From: Ramazzottius varieornatus
Lineage: Eukaryota > Tardigrada > Eutardigrada > Parachela > Ramazzottiidae
Assembly (NCBI GenBank): GCA_001949185.1
Contig: BDGG01000001.1
Coordinates: forward strand, 88,470 to 152,469
Direction of reading: 5' to 3'
DNA length: 64,000 nucleotides
Shown here: piece after piece, positions 1 to 11,337 of the stretch
Position numbering within the stretch: position 1 is the first letter of the stretch
Layout: every line of letters starts with the position of its first letter
The notes under the pieces: generated by a model
What the model was told of the DNA's origin: nothing
Seen by the model: the letters and a program-made list of their open reading frames with translations, nothing else
Database searches by the model: none
Translations under genes and position numbers: made by a program

Positions 1-3000
1 GTTCGCCCACCTCAAAGAGCAATCTTGACAGCGAGTCTACTTCACTCTATGTACCGACTGAACTCCTGATCAAAACTAGCAGCGTCGATATGGCTATCAA
101 ACAATTCCTGATCAAACCTACGAGGAAGCCTTCGTTGTCACAGCTTCTGCACGTTCTAACCAAGAGAAAGCTGGCCAGGAAGGTCGAGAAGGAAGCCCAG
201 TCGGTCGAGTCGCTGCTGAAAATAAACCCCTTCAAGATGAATAAAGAGCTGGACATGTTAGAACTACGGGAAATGCTGAATCAAGGGAAGAGGAGCAAGT
301 ATGCTAACGCCATACTGAAGATTACCGATGACAAGGCCAGGAGGCAGTATCAGGTCTTCAATGACAGACGCTTGCTTGCTCCGGTCTTCAATTTCTGCAA
401 GACGGCCCATATGGAAGAAGGCAAGAAGGCGACGTATGCCAACCTGGACACGAGAGAAAAGACGGTAATACAGACATTAAGTTGCCACCGCCAGACGAAA
501 GTCCCACTGTAGCCAATGCCCCATTCGTGCTTACGCGTCGGCGACAGAAGTCAAAGGCGAGAAGTTTGCAATCAAGTACCGGTAATGCGGCTGCCAACGG
601 TTAGCAAATTTCTGACGCAGGCATGATGTTACAACTTTTTCGCTAAGTTTTGACTCTCTGCACCTCTCCGTAAAACTGCCTGTCGTTCATACTCCGATGC
701 GGCAGAAACGGAATGTCAGGTCAAGTCATACCATATGGCGTGATATCAGGTCATAGACCACAACCTGTCGGAAGTGGCCGACTGCCTTTGCTCTTTCAAG
801 ATTCCTTTCATGCATCTCCTCGTTATCCTCGTCATCAGCCAGTTCTCGATGAGCCAGTATATACCTCGATAGATTCTATGCAAGAGATCCTGCGTGAGTA
901 CAGAAGGGGTTGTATTACAGGAAGATAGAAAACGCGCCCAAGTGAAAATCCGCCAGAGAAACATTTTCCGCAGGCTGCTCAACCTGATTCTCGTAGGTTG
1001 CAACATACGGCTCTAAACGAAAAAGTTAAGGCGAGAAACCAAGCGGAAAAAGCTAAGTAATGGACCGTTCGTACTCAAGAACTTTTGTTGCAGCCGCAGA
1101 ACTTTCGCCGCTGGAAGTGCGAACGATGGCGTCACCAAAAAACCGTTTATACTGCTGTCTTCTGTCGCCGACGCGTAAGCACGAATGGGGCATAAGATGA
1201 GTTGCAACGTCAATCATAAGCGCAGCAGCTGATCAGAACTTTGAATAGTTGGGCAGCCACCATGCTTCTCAATGCTAGCTAACCGCAACTTCGATTACGT
1301 CATTTTCCGAAAATAAGGGGAGCTCCGGAAAGCAAAATGTAGTTACACGTCGCGAAAGGAGCGGAGCAGGGCCGTAGCTACAGTTGCAAAGTGAACCAGG
1401 AGGGCAACTTAATCTCTGTATTGTGCTAGACTGTCACCCGCGCAGGAGTACTTGTACGATTAAGTGGCGCAGGGATAACTTCCCTACCACTGCGGGAGTG
1501 CGTCGATCAGAAGAGACCAATCGGACTTGACAATCTAGCCGCCTAAAACTCTGATTGGTCAACTAACAACATTGTGCCGCGGCTTCTTGTGCGAGCTAAG
1601 CAACTATCAATCGGCGCATTGCGTCATGATTCATGACGTATCCCGCTGGTACAATTTGATTGCTGGATTGAACGACAATATTCAGCCAATGTGTGCCCGA
1701 ACTCTAGCGATATTTCTCTGTTCTCACCCAATCTGTGTTCTTTCGTGCTGCAGAAGCCTCAGCAATTCTTCCACTTCCGTGATGTCCCCCAGCTTCTGGC
1801 CGTTACTCGGAAGAACCGTCGAATGTACCGGGAGAGCAGGTGGGACGTGAAGCGGCGTGTGCGCGAGACCAATCAGTGTAACATCAGCCTGGCCATCAAG
1901 CGGCGCATGATAGACTACCTCAACTCCTCCGTCCAGACATTCAGCAAGGAGATCAGCACGGTGGAAGAGGAGACTGAGCAGTTTGCTCGAGCTTTCGACG
2001 ATTTCCTCCGCCAGAACGACGAGCAGACCATCCAAGCCATCCATCGAGCACGCCAAGCGTCGAGGCAGCGAAAGGCAGCAGCTGTTCGATGCCGGGCCAT
2101 CGACATGCGCAATAACCTCCTAGTCAACCATAACATCCGCTCGGAAGACAAGATCCGTCTTCTGGACAGGTTCATCAATCTATGCTACGCAGTCCTCGCC
2201 GGAGACGTTAGGGCTGCGAATCTGAAGAGAGCGGAAGATGAAAGGAAGAAATTCAACCAAGAGCGATTCCGTGGATACTCCAGCGCAGCGACGTCCTTTG
2301 GCAGCTTCGTTGAAGACTCAAGCGTAAGAATAAGCGAAGCGGTAGCGCCGATCATCACCGTGGAAGCCCATTCAGAAGACTTTGGGGTAACCAAATCAAT
2401 CAGCGAAAGTCTCCTTGTGCACCTTACACTCAGCAGCGAAAGCGAAGCGGAATACTCCTCCGTCTCGCCTAACGAACTCAACCCGGTCTTCGTTCAAGAA
2501 GCCTTGAAGGTTCCACCCGTCCCTTTCCCCAACGTCACATCCGCTCTTCAGACAATCGCCGACTTCCGAGCCAAATGTCTCGACCTGTGCACAGCTTCAC
2601 ACACGTTCCGAGAACATACGAAAGAGATGAAAGCTAAGATGCTCGACGAGCGCCAAACAGCTGGAGAAATCCAACGTCAAAGCTCAATCCGTATTCGAGT
2701 CTTACAAGAAGAAGTCAACGCGCTGACCGACCGTCTCGACAACACTGAAAGTACCATAGCTTTGTACAACAGCGGCCTGCAAAGCCGGGAAGAATTCTTC
2801 AAGCCGATGAAACAGCTCAGCCAAGACATTGTTGATGTCTATCGAACCTGCATGGATTCAGTCGACCAACCACCCACGGTCGAGTTGATGTTAAGCGCGC
2901 TGCGTAAATGCCTGATAGACCATCAGCTAAAGTTGAAAGCATATCCTCCCGCTTACATCAAACGATGGTACGAAAAGGTAGTGGCCAATCGTGTAGCTGA

Positions 3001-3487
3001 AGGCAGGGATGTGGTGTTACAAGAGAAGCAGCAGCGAGGCGAAGAGGCCATGGCGGACAGGGCGCTGCAGGGGGCGAACGTCATACCGCGACGGCAGCTG
3101 CGGCCGCGCTCGCAACCACCTGACCACGACAATGAGGTGGTGACGGCGATGAAAAGTCAACCGGCTATGCTGGATGTGATGGTGCAGAAAATGGAGCATG
3201 AGGTCAGCAGGGAAGACGAAGCGGGGGAGCAAGTGGTCGACGAGAGTGTCTCGCGGTATTTCGACCAAGGACCATCTTTGCCGACCATCGACGAAGAAGC
3301 GGTCGACCAACTAATTATTGAATCAAGCGCGTCACTTTCCCTCGACAGTCTTCCGCATATTTCGAGCGCCGGCAACTTTCGACTTTCTTCGGTTGACGTT
3401 TCAGTCTTGGGCGAAGTCAATGCAAGCCTACCAAACGACATACAGATGCCAGAGGTGCCAGATAGTACTGCGCCACTGTTCGCATAA
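1..3487 (+). CDS. CFAP100: CFAP100-like cilia- and flagella-associated coiled-coil protein, 5' end outside window
   Basis: Component of the modifier-of-inner-arms complex of motile axonemes (known role of the CFAP100/CFAP73 pair); acts in cilia and flagella. Two exons are inferred: <1-464 (frame open from base 3, containing INPFKM) with donor GTAATA, and 1754-3487 after the acceptor TTTCGTGCTGCAG; both joints are phase 0. The second exon holds a DUF4200-type coiled coil (FDDFLRQNDEQTIQAI resembles FDEFLRENDxxSVQAI of the family) and a C-terminal block with DVYRTC, a basic coiled coil and RPRSQPP, which matches the order and spacing of CFAP100. Linking the first exon to this gene is an inference from the NPF motif and phase. 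If the first segment is instead a separate 3' end, its frame runs to 512, where a one-base shift near 460 would continue into a second open frame to about 600. The coding frame stops at TAA 3485-3487. Confidence 0.8.
516..1193. repeat. 35-bp perfect inverted repeat in the presumed CFAP100 intron
   Basis: Bases 516-550 and 1159-1193 are exact reverse complements over 35 bp and are unlike on both sides of the match. The rest of this stretch (551-1158, and on to 1753) shows no convincing coding frame and is best read as intron. Confidence 0.85.
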
Positions 3488-3757
3488 GTATCAGCTGAGA
3501 CGGCTGGTGAGCAAGAGCCTGTGGCCATTTCGGCGGTTCGCGAGGATTCGATTCACCCGAAATTAGATGACATCTTCAGCGACCTGGATGAAGGAAACAA
3601 CAAACCTGAAGACAGAAAGAGGTCAGCAAAAGCAGCGCTAGTCGACAAGGTAGCAGACACTGAGACCGTACAACCATCAGACGAGACCAAGAGCGGCAAA
3701 GCCAGAGGCCCTAAAGGTCACGGCGCCAAAAAGAGCCAAGCTTCCTCCAAGAAATAG
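3488..3757 (+). other. In-frame open extension after the CFAP100-like stop codon
   Basis: Directly after the TAA at 3485-3487 the same frame stays open for 89 codons, to TAG at 3755-3757. The composition is protein-like and biased: acidic and lysine-rich, ending in KGHGAKKSQASSKK, in keeping with the charged tail before the stop. It could be readthrough, a recent nonsense mutation, a sequencing error, or a tail reached by a splice not seen. One tested intron (GTG at about 3454 to CAG at 3494) shifts the frame and does not explain it. Confidence 0.5.
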
Positions 3758-4027
3758 ACTGACAAAGCCGAAGACGGATGATATTGTAAGATGATGGGAC
3801 ATTTTACAAGATCTCCAGTGTATAGCGAAAAATTAAGATGGCCAAGTGAAGGCGGATAGTTTGTTGGGCGGTTGCTACTGAACGGGGCGTTGATGAAGCT
3901 CTGGCTTGACATTGGCTGGAAGGTTGTTTCGGGACGTAAGAATGTCCTGTTTGGATGCCGTTGAGTCTTGAGGCGGACCGAAGCCCGTATGTTACTTGGT
4001 TGATTGCTTGTGGCGCTTAAGCAAGGA

Positions 4028-5327
4028 ATGTCAAATGGACCTTCCAGCACGAGCAACCCTCGCGCCAAACTCAACAACCCTGCCAACCAGCAGGCGGCTC
4101 GTGTGCTGATGCAGGAGCTGCAGTCACTGCAAAAGGAGAAAACCGAGGGCTTTACCGCTAAACTGGTCCAGGACGATAATTTGTTCGAATGGGAGGTGGC
4201 TATCTTCGGCCCACCCGACACCCTTTATGCTGGAGGATATTACAAGGCCATTATGAAGTAAGGACATGTTTCTCCCACCTTAGCACTACATTGGGACGTT
4301 GGCAAATGATTATCCCAGATTGCTGTCTCAAGTGGCACACATTCTTCTTGTTATTGGCTGAGATCGGGCGCCACTTGAATAGAATCTTATCCAGTTTGAT
4401 TGTTTCCGCAGGTGGCGCGCGTACTTGCTATTATAGGCTGGAAGCGCGCGTCTCTTGAGAAAGCGCCCTTTTATCAATACGTTTCGTTTGCCTGTCTCTG
4501 CACCTTACTCTAGTTGTCTTTGTTGTGTCACCGAGTGTCTTCTGAACTTGGCAGATTTCCTCCTGGATATCCCTTCAAGTATGTACGCGGAAATACCTAA
4601 CTTTGACTAAGTTCGTCGGAACAAAAACCAGTGTGTAATGGCTTCTCTTGTTCTAGCCCGCCTACAGTTCATTTTACCTCAAAAATATGGCACCCAAACG
4701 TGTAAGTAAACTTGCAACTATTGTCGTGTATCATGTTGCTGGTTTGAGTGTACCAGCATGTCTCCATCCCTCGAAGTGAGCCACATTTCTTCAATAAGCA
4801 CCGAATTGAGCATTTTTTGCCACAAACTCTCTGACTGATAAATTATTTTCAGGTACGCTAACGGTTCGGTATGTATCAGTATTTTACATCCGCAAACCGA
4901 CAACCAACGTTCCGGCGAACTACCCAGCGAAAGATGGAACCCTACGCAGAACGCCTACTCTGTGCTGATGAGTATCATTTCGCTGCTCAACGAGCCCAAC
5001 ACCAACAGCCCAGCCAACGTCGAAGCCTCCATCATGTACCGTCGCTGGAAGGAGAAGGGCGACAAGGAGTACGAGCGCATCATCAAGGAGGGCGTTGAGG
5101 CTTCACGGCCCGACGCCGCCAGGGACGGCGTCAAAGTGCCCACCACCATGGCCGAGTATTGTGTGGCCAAACCGCCGGCCCTCAAGGACAAGCCTCCCCT
5201 GCCACCCATCCTCGACTTTAACTTTGATGATGACGGCGACGAGCCCTTCGATTACACGTCCGAAGAGGAAAATGCCCCTGCCGACGTCATCATTAACGGC
5301 CGCACACGAACACCACCCGGCTCCTGA
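4028..5327 (+). CDS. CDC34: Ubiquitin-conjugating enzyme E2 R (CDC34/UBE2R family)
   Basis: E2 enzyme that takes ubiquitin from E1 on its catalytic cysteine and builds K48 chains with SCF-type cullin-RING ligases; cytosol and nucleus. Exons: 4028-4257, 4555-4578, 4657-4701, 4853-5327, all with GT/AG borders and compatible phases; 257 residues. The UBC fold is complete: WEVAIFGPP, YPFNPP, the HPN motif in KIWHPNV, catalytic Cys in GSVCISILHP, then SGELPSERWNPTQN, typical of the R class. The C-terminal extension keeps RDGVKVPTTMAEYC and then becomes acidic (FDDDGDEPFDYTSEEE), as in CDC34. ATG 4028 is the first in-frame ATG; the frame is open upstream but has no other ATG. The second exon is only 24 nt. 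Stop TGA. Confidence 0.97.
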
Positions 5328-5595
5328 ATGACACATTCTCCCTTTCACAAATATTGCTGTCATACAAGTACGAACCCTTCTCATATCGACTACTGAGCCA
5401 GAGACAATTTCTAACAGTATTTACGGGTCGCTGGGCGACCGCTGTCAAAGTATCTGCGGATGCATCGCTTCGAAGTCAAGTCAAATATCCACGAAATTTT
5501 CAATGAATTTTACACACTATTTGTACTCACTACTGGAAATACTGTAACTCGCGTGTAAGGTTGTTTTGATTGTCCTGTAATATTTGGCCTGATGG

Positions 5596-5601
5596 AATAA
5601 A
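5596..5601 (+). promoter_or_regulatory. Polyadenylation signal AATAAA downstream of CDC34
   Basis: AATAAA lies 269 bp after the CDC34 stop on the same strand, the only canonical hexamer seen just downstream. 5602-6030 shows no gene or repeat that I recognise. Confidence 0.55.
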
Positions 5602-6030
5602 CTAGCATGCCCGATTGCAGCACTTGAGCGTCGATGTCCTTGTCGTATCACAGTCGGTCGGCTTTTGACCAGTCTTTCTGCTCCAACACGGAAGTTGTCT
5701 TGTTCTTTCGGGGATTCCGTGATGGACTGGCCGGTGTCTGCGGGTTGCACACACTGCACCGATTGCCACACAAGTCAAGCAAATCAGCCAGCGCTCCTTT
5801 CCTGACCGAACTGCAGTGACGACGTTGGGTCAAGGAAGGCGTCACATCTAAAACTGACAAGGCTCAAAACATCATCAAAAAGTACACAATATACATCAAT
5901 CACTCTCAAAGATGTCGTTCACGAATCTGTAGTATACGCACAATCAGCTGTAGCGATGGTGCCCACAACTCTTCTGCTAGTTGACCAGTCTCTACGCTTG
6001 ATCTGTTCAGTTAGTGAGATTTGACTGGGC

Positions 6031-6228
6031 GTACACGCAAGACGAGAAATTATGGTACAGTAAAAATTATGGGACAGGCGGAAAGGACAGTAAGATTCCA
6101 CGTTAGAAAAGTGTCGAAAAATGTATTACTGTGAATCGGTTGCGTACGTACGTGCTTCCGTACCGCCGTAGCGAAAAGGCCTGGTCCCATAATGTTTACT
6201 GTACCATAATTTCTCGTCCTGCGTGTAC
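6031..6228. mobile_element. MITE, family C copy 1 (45-bp terminal inverted repeats)
   Basis: Left end 6031-6075 and right end 6184-6228 are inverted copies matching at 43 of 45 positions, beginning GTACACGC. There is no coding capacity. A second, more diverged copy is at 43443-43647. 6229-6700 holds nothing recognisable. Confidence 0.8.
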
Positions 6229-6700
6229 TGGGGAAAGAAGCCTAACGGAAGCTAGCGTGTTACAGGGCTTTCAAGACTTTGCGGAATATATTTGGAGTCT
6301 TTCCTTTTTTTCAGGCAGAATACAAGCCAGAAACGGACATTGCAGTGCTGCCTTCTCAACGGAGCGGTGTTTCTCTTTAGCAATTTGTTATTCCAGTACC
6401 TGCTACTTCCCAGCCTGCACTTCTCCACCAACCTTCTATTCCACTGTATGTCAAACCACTGCTGCTAACCCTTGCTCTATCTGACTGATCTCCTGCTGCT
6501 GACCTTGTGGCGCTTGCAATTGACTTGAAGCTTTACACCGCGGGAAGACAAGGTTCGGGCATCAGTATGGTCCTGGATTTTCTTTGTGTCTTCCTGGTTG
6601 TTCAGCATTCTCTGGATCGTTCCGCTATACCTCCTAAGCCCCTATGGTTCGAGGTATGTCAGCTGCTTTCGAAGCTTACAGTACTCTACCACTGATTTCC

Positions 6701-6943
6701 CTCACTGGTGGCCCATTGAATTTTAATTCTGTTTGCCAGTTGGAAATTCATATGTCTGGCCTCGGCTTGGGAGCCGAACCGATAATCGGGCCAGGATGAA
6801 TTTGGAAATGGACCGAGTAGGAAATATAACGAAAAACTCAGTTCGGCTTTTAGTGGAACCCAACCCGGCCTGACGGTTCGGAACCGCAGACATTTGATTT
6901 ACAACTGCTAAACAGAATTAAAATTTGATGGGCCACACTGACC
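6701..6943. mobile_element. MITE, family D copy 1
   Basis: Ends are inverted repeats: CACTGGTGGCCCATTGAA at the left, and a reverse-complement version with TGGGCCACACTG at the right. Further copies are at 18388-18633 and, degraded, 35655-35882. It abuts a family E repeat. Confidence 0.7.
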
Positions 6944-6944
6944 C

Positions 6945-7157
6945 GGCCGAGCGAAGCGAGGCCTTTATAAGTTTCAGGTTTTCAATGCTGATCAGAATGT
7001 TCAGTTATGGCTTTATCGCAAACACCCTTCTGGAAAAACAGTGCGCCAGTTGAACGAACCGATGTACTAGACTTACTTATCCACTTATCGCAAACTTCAA
7101 TGCGTCAGTGCGCTCGCTCGACCGTCCCAGTGGTCAAGACCAATAGCTAGTTGGCCT
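6945..7157 (+). repeat. Interspersed repeat, family E copy 1
   Basis: Starts with GGCCGAGCGAAGCGAGGCCT (itself a short hairpin) and ends near CCAGTGGTC plus AATAGCTAGTTGG. Related copies are at 34775-35003 (inverted) and 55699-55905. No frame and no clear terminal inverted repeats. 7158-7638 shows no supportable gene. Confidence 0.6.
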
Positions 7158-7638
7158 AAATGTACCAGAGATGGTTTACCTTCATAGGATATTCCCAGCG
7201 CCATTTCCGCCAGTAAAACACCTTCAGCCAGCACCAATCGTCTCGCCGGCAGTTTGGGAACTGCCTTGGCCGACATAGCTTTTGGCCTCCTCCTCAAAGG
7301 ACTCTTCCTTGTCCAGTTACGTACAGGTAAAAGCTTGAAACTTCAGGCTACGTCTGCCGCAAAAAAGTCCGAACTAATTTCATTTCAGGCTCAAGTGACG
7401 TCGATATTTCCGATTCGAGTGGTCGACCACTTGGCCCTTATCCTCCACATGAGCATTCTGAATTCTCTCTGCGCCTTCGATAACACGTGGTCGCGTCAAG
7501 GTAAATGCAAGTTCTGTGACGAGCAACGCAGTTTTTTTACATTTGTGTTAACATCATCAAATTCGTTATTGCAGGGTGATTAACCTTTTACTCTGTTCCA
7601 ATGCAAAGCCAGGCTAAGCGCTGTATGAACAGAGTTCG

Positions 7639-10615
7639 AAAAATGCGGCAAGAGCGCCAGAGAAAAAGAGGGTATATAAAACAAAAACAACCAACTTTTT
7701 CGTTTTTAAAATCTCAAAATCTAAACCAGCAGAAGTACATCTACGTTGCTCTTGCACCACATGAAATTCGAGAAGTTTAGCCCGCTCAGATAGTTCTTAA
7801 AACTCAACAAGCTATTTACATGAAGAGCAGATGGACAAAAAAGGCTATCTTTGAGCAATGCCTCGGTGATGTACGCAAACGAGCCGGAAGTGGACTCAAG
7901 AAGCTTGCAGGACAGTGGAGCGGTGGAGACAGGCAGCATCATCAGGATTTTGGCTTGACTCCTTGTTTTCAAGTTCCGGCTTGGTTCTTGGCTCTTCAGC
8001 AGACGATTACCGCTGGCAAAATTACCAGTCCGAATTCGAAAGACGTTCACCAGGAGGTTTTCACAGCGTCGATGCCAGAGTGGCTTCCATGCGACTTCTT
8101 GCAAATGCTGGTGGTATCGCTTGAAGTCTGGATCGTGCCTGTCTTTGTCTGCTCGGCTCAATCGGATGTTCTGCAGGAACTTCTTTTGAATGGATTCCAG
8201 CTGTCTTTGCAGGCTCTTGGTCGTAGGGAACCAGCATGACGAGGCATAGTCGTGGACTGCTCTTACGAGGCTCTTGTAAAGAAGCTGCTTCTCTGCTCCA
8301 TATCGCTGGGGAAAGAACGCGTTGACAGCGTACAATCTTTGCCTGCACTTGGCCGACACTTTGTCCACTTGGGCTGTCCATTCGAGCTTGCTTGAGAAAG
8401 TTACGCCGAGGCAAACTGCTTCATTCACCAAAGGGATCTTCTTGCCACTAATCACGTAGTATTCGCCTGGAACCTTCACACTCTTGTCCCGCTTGTTCGA
8501 GATCCGGAGGTGCTGCGACTTTTCCGGATTGATTTCGAGGCCAACTTCTTTACACCATGCTACTAACCGTTGGAGATCTTGCTGGAGGAGAACGCAGTCT
8601 TCATGTTTCTTGATTGTTCGAGACAGAACAATGTCATCGGCGTACTGCATGACCGTGGAACTGATGCTTTTGGCTAGGCTGTTAACGGCAATGGTGAAGA
8701 GGAGTGGGCCAAGAATTGAACCCTGCGGTACACCAGATGGGACAGATTGTTCCGACGAGAAATGTCCCTCAACCACGACTCTTTGGCTCCTTCCTTTCAA
8801 GTAATCAGACAGCAAACCTTTCATCTCACCATTCACTCCATGACTTGACAGGCTAGTGACGATGGACGAGTGCGGAAGCTTGTCGAAGGCTTTCGAACAG
8901 TCCAAAAGAACCACGTCTTCTTCGGCTCTTTGTAAGAGGGCTTGCGAGTATTGGTGAGCCATATGGAGCAACTGCATTTCCGTCGACCTCTGCTTTCTGA
9001 ATCCGTACTGCGTATCTGAAAGTAGATTATTCTTATCAAGATAGTTACTCAGATGACTCGCCACAATCTTCTCGAACAGCTTGGATAATGGTGGTAGAAG
9101 GGAGATGGGACGAAAGGAAGAGCTTCCCTTCTTTGGTATTGGTACCACTTCGGCCTGCCTCCACGCTGTGGGGAATTCTCTTTTGCTGACGATCAGGTCG
9201 AACAGTCTTGACAAGGGATATACTACGGATGTTCCCGCGATCTTGAGTAGCTGGTTGGCTATCAGGAAGGAACCAGCAGCTTTAGCAGAGTCTAGGCGTT
9301 GGATTTGCTTCAAGATCACCGAGGTGGTGAAGTGAAGTGGCAGGCAGTGGCGTGGACAGGCAGGGTACACTTTGGAGAATTCTCGGCTGATAAACTCGGC
9401 TTTGTCTTGCGGATCTACGATGTACTTCTCATCATGACCAGGTATCGGGATAGGCGGGATAGATGCAGCGGAGGTGTTCTTCTTGACATGTTTCCAGACT
9501 GCTCGGGGATTTCTACGGGATGCTTTTGCGATGCCATAAAGACGACGATGCTTGTCAGACTGGATGATCCTTCTCTTGCTAACTTCGAGCTCCTTCCAAC
9601 TTGAATAATCTGCTTGATCCCTTGTTCTTCTCCATTTCTTAAAGGCACTTCCACATCTTCGCAAGCTATCAATAGCTCTTTCGGAGAGGGAAGGACGATG
9701 AAGACGCTTGGCTCCGACAGACTTCAACTGAAAAGCACTCTTCGCAGCAGCGATGAATTTATCCTGAAAAACAGTAACGGCAACATCGACATTGCACATC
9801 AAATCAAACACTTGGCCCCAATCAATCGATGATAGTGCAGTCTTGAAAACATTGATATTCTCCCCGTCAATTTTCCACACCAGCTTTGGCTTCGTCTTGA
9901 AGTTCGGAGTCATAAGCATCAGCTTGGTTTCGATGGCTTGATGACCACATGTAGCTGAAGGTGGGTTAACGATCCTGGTGTTGCGAACGAAGCCCAGTTG
10001 GGTAACGAAGAGCTGGTCGAGTGGTGATTCGCTTCGTCCCCGCTTTCGAGTGGTGCCTTTCACTTTCTGCCAGTTTAAACTCGTTCTTCAGCTGGATGAA
10101 ATCCCTGTCCCTTTCCGAATTTCCACTTGTATCGCCATCCCAGACTATCTTTGGACAATTAAAGTCACCAACTAGGAGAATATTCCGCCGTAAGAATGGT
10201 GGAATGAGCTCCATCGACGTGCGAAGCTTCGAGAAGACTTGGGCATCATAAGCTGGCGCATAAACTACTCCGATCAGGACGTTCAAACGCAAGCAAATCA
10301 GCTTGATCCACATCACCTCCACACCGTCCACTTCCAGGCTCTCCATTCTGACAGCTTGTAGCCCCTTCTTGATGGCGATGGCTACTCCTCCCCCCGCTTG
10401 CTTCTTGCATCCTTCTCGATCCTTCCGGAAGAGATTGTAATGTTCAGGGTCAGCAATCAAACAATCAGGGGTGGAGTTGTCTGCCCAAGTTTCGACCAAC
10501 GCGACGATATCCGCCTTCTTCTCCTCCATCCATCTCTTGGTCTCCTCGCTTTTGCTTCTGATGCCATTGACGATTTCCGTACAAGAACGTCAGCTTCTTC
10601 CTGATTTCACCTGAA
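7639..10615 (-). mobile_element. Non-LTR retrotransposon (LINE, CR1/Jockey-type), copy 1, frameshifted
   Basis: One polyprotein of endonuclease then reverse transcriptase, read on the minus strand. The APE-type endonuclease (10529 down to about 10075) shows VALVETW, GGGVAIAI, GVVYAP and LLVGDFNCP. A one-base frame change near 10075 separates it from the reverse transcriptase frame (to 7721), which is otherwise intact, with FRPISLLPPLSKLFEKI, LLDCSKAFDKLPH, SGVPQGSILGPLLF and catalytic MQYADDIVLS. The C-terminal region is shared with copy 2 (12.7 kb). The 3' end near 7639 carries a sequence also found at the end of copy 2. The 5' end is unclear, probably truncated near 10615. The frameshift suggests the copy is no longer active. 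Confidence 0.9.
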
Positions 10616-10833
10616 AACCTAAGAGGAGGCATCTCGCAGTCGATAAGAGAGGTTCCGAAGAAAAAATTAGAGATTTTTTATTGATATTTTTGAAGTCACG
10701 AAACGGTTGATGGCTGTGGAAGTCCATTGGCCATACTTCCTGGGGTTCGGTTTACCGATAACTCTATTAACATCCAGCTGTGGAAGCTACTGGATTAGTG
10801 GTTGTGACTTCTCCATACTTTTCCCGTTGTTGG

Positions 10834-11136
10834 TCATAAGCGCCGAACTGGCCAAACTTCTATCAAGCGAAACGTTCGTCCTCCTTCTCGAGTGACCAAC
10901 AATTGAAGCAACTGACTGTATTCTCCCTGTTGCAGAACGTTCAACTTGCCAGTCTTCCTAACCACAGTAGCCGTGGCCAACTTCGTGATGAGCTCCTTGT
11001 TCAGCTCAGCGAACACGACAGATATGAGCACATACTCCTTCCATCGCATCCGTCTTCTGCTCGGTCGAGGTCTAAAGAACAGTCTGCCGTCTTTCAGACA
11101 AGTAAATGGACGGGCCTTACCAACAGCGTCGGCCAT
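10834..11136 (-). CDS. Unidentified ORF divergent from enkurin
   Basis: An ATG-initiated frame of 100 residues starting MADAVGKARPFTC, containing a basic patch (RPRPSRRRMRWKEY) and a hydrophobic stretch (VLISVVFAEL). I do not recognise it. It begins about 200 bp from the enkurin start on the opposite strand, so it could be the first exon of a gene sharing a bidirectional promoter. A strong donor (GTTG/GTAAGG) five codons in would make only MADAV the exon. It could also be the 5' part of LINE copy 1, which follows on the same strand. Confidence 0.35.
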   Translation of the reverse strand: MADAVGKARPFTCLKDGRLFFRPRPSRRRMRWKEYVLISVVFAELNKELITKLATATVVRKTGKLNVLQQGEYSQLLQLLVTREGGRTFRLIEVWPVRRL

Positions 11137-11193
11137 TGACCCGCAAGAGTCACAGCCATTTCTCGTAGAGAAACCGTGCCAAAGCTGAATCGA

Positions 11194-11198
11194 CCAAT
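11194..11198 (+). promoter_or_regulatory. CCAAT box between the divergent ORF and enkurin
   Basis: CCAAT within ACCAATCAACG lies about 140 bp upstream of the enkurin ATG, in the 201-bp space between the two divergent starts. It is a short motif; location is the only support. Confidence 0.3.
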
Positions 11199-11337
11199 CA
11201 ACGTAAACTTCGCGTTGCTACGCTTTTTTCATATAAGCCAAATTTGATTTTAAGTTTTAGACGATATAGAATTCTAGTTTAGTTGTTATAGTTTTTATTC
11301 CCAGCTCAAGAAGACTTTCACGTACTCACTACTGTAA

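Noticed and set aside
713..1006. Overlapping frames on both strands
   Set aside because: They overlap each other on opposite strands inside a presumed intron and show no family motif.
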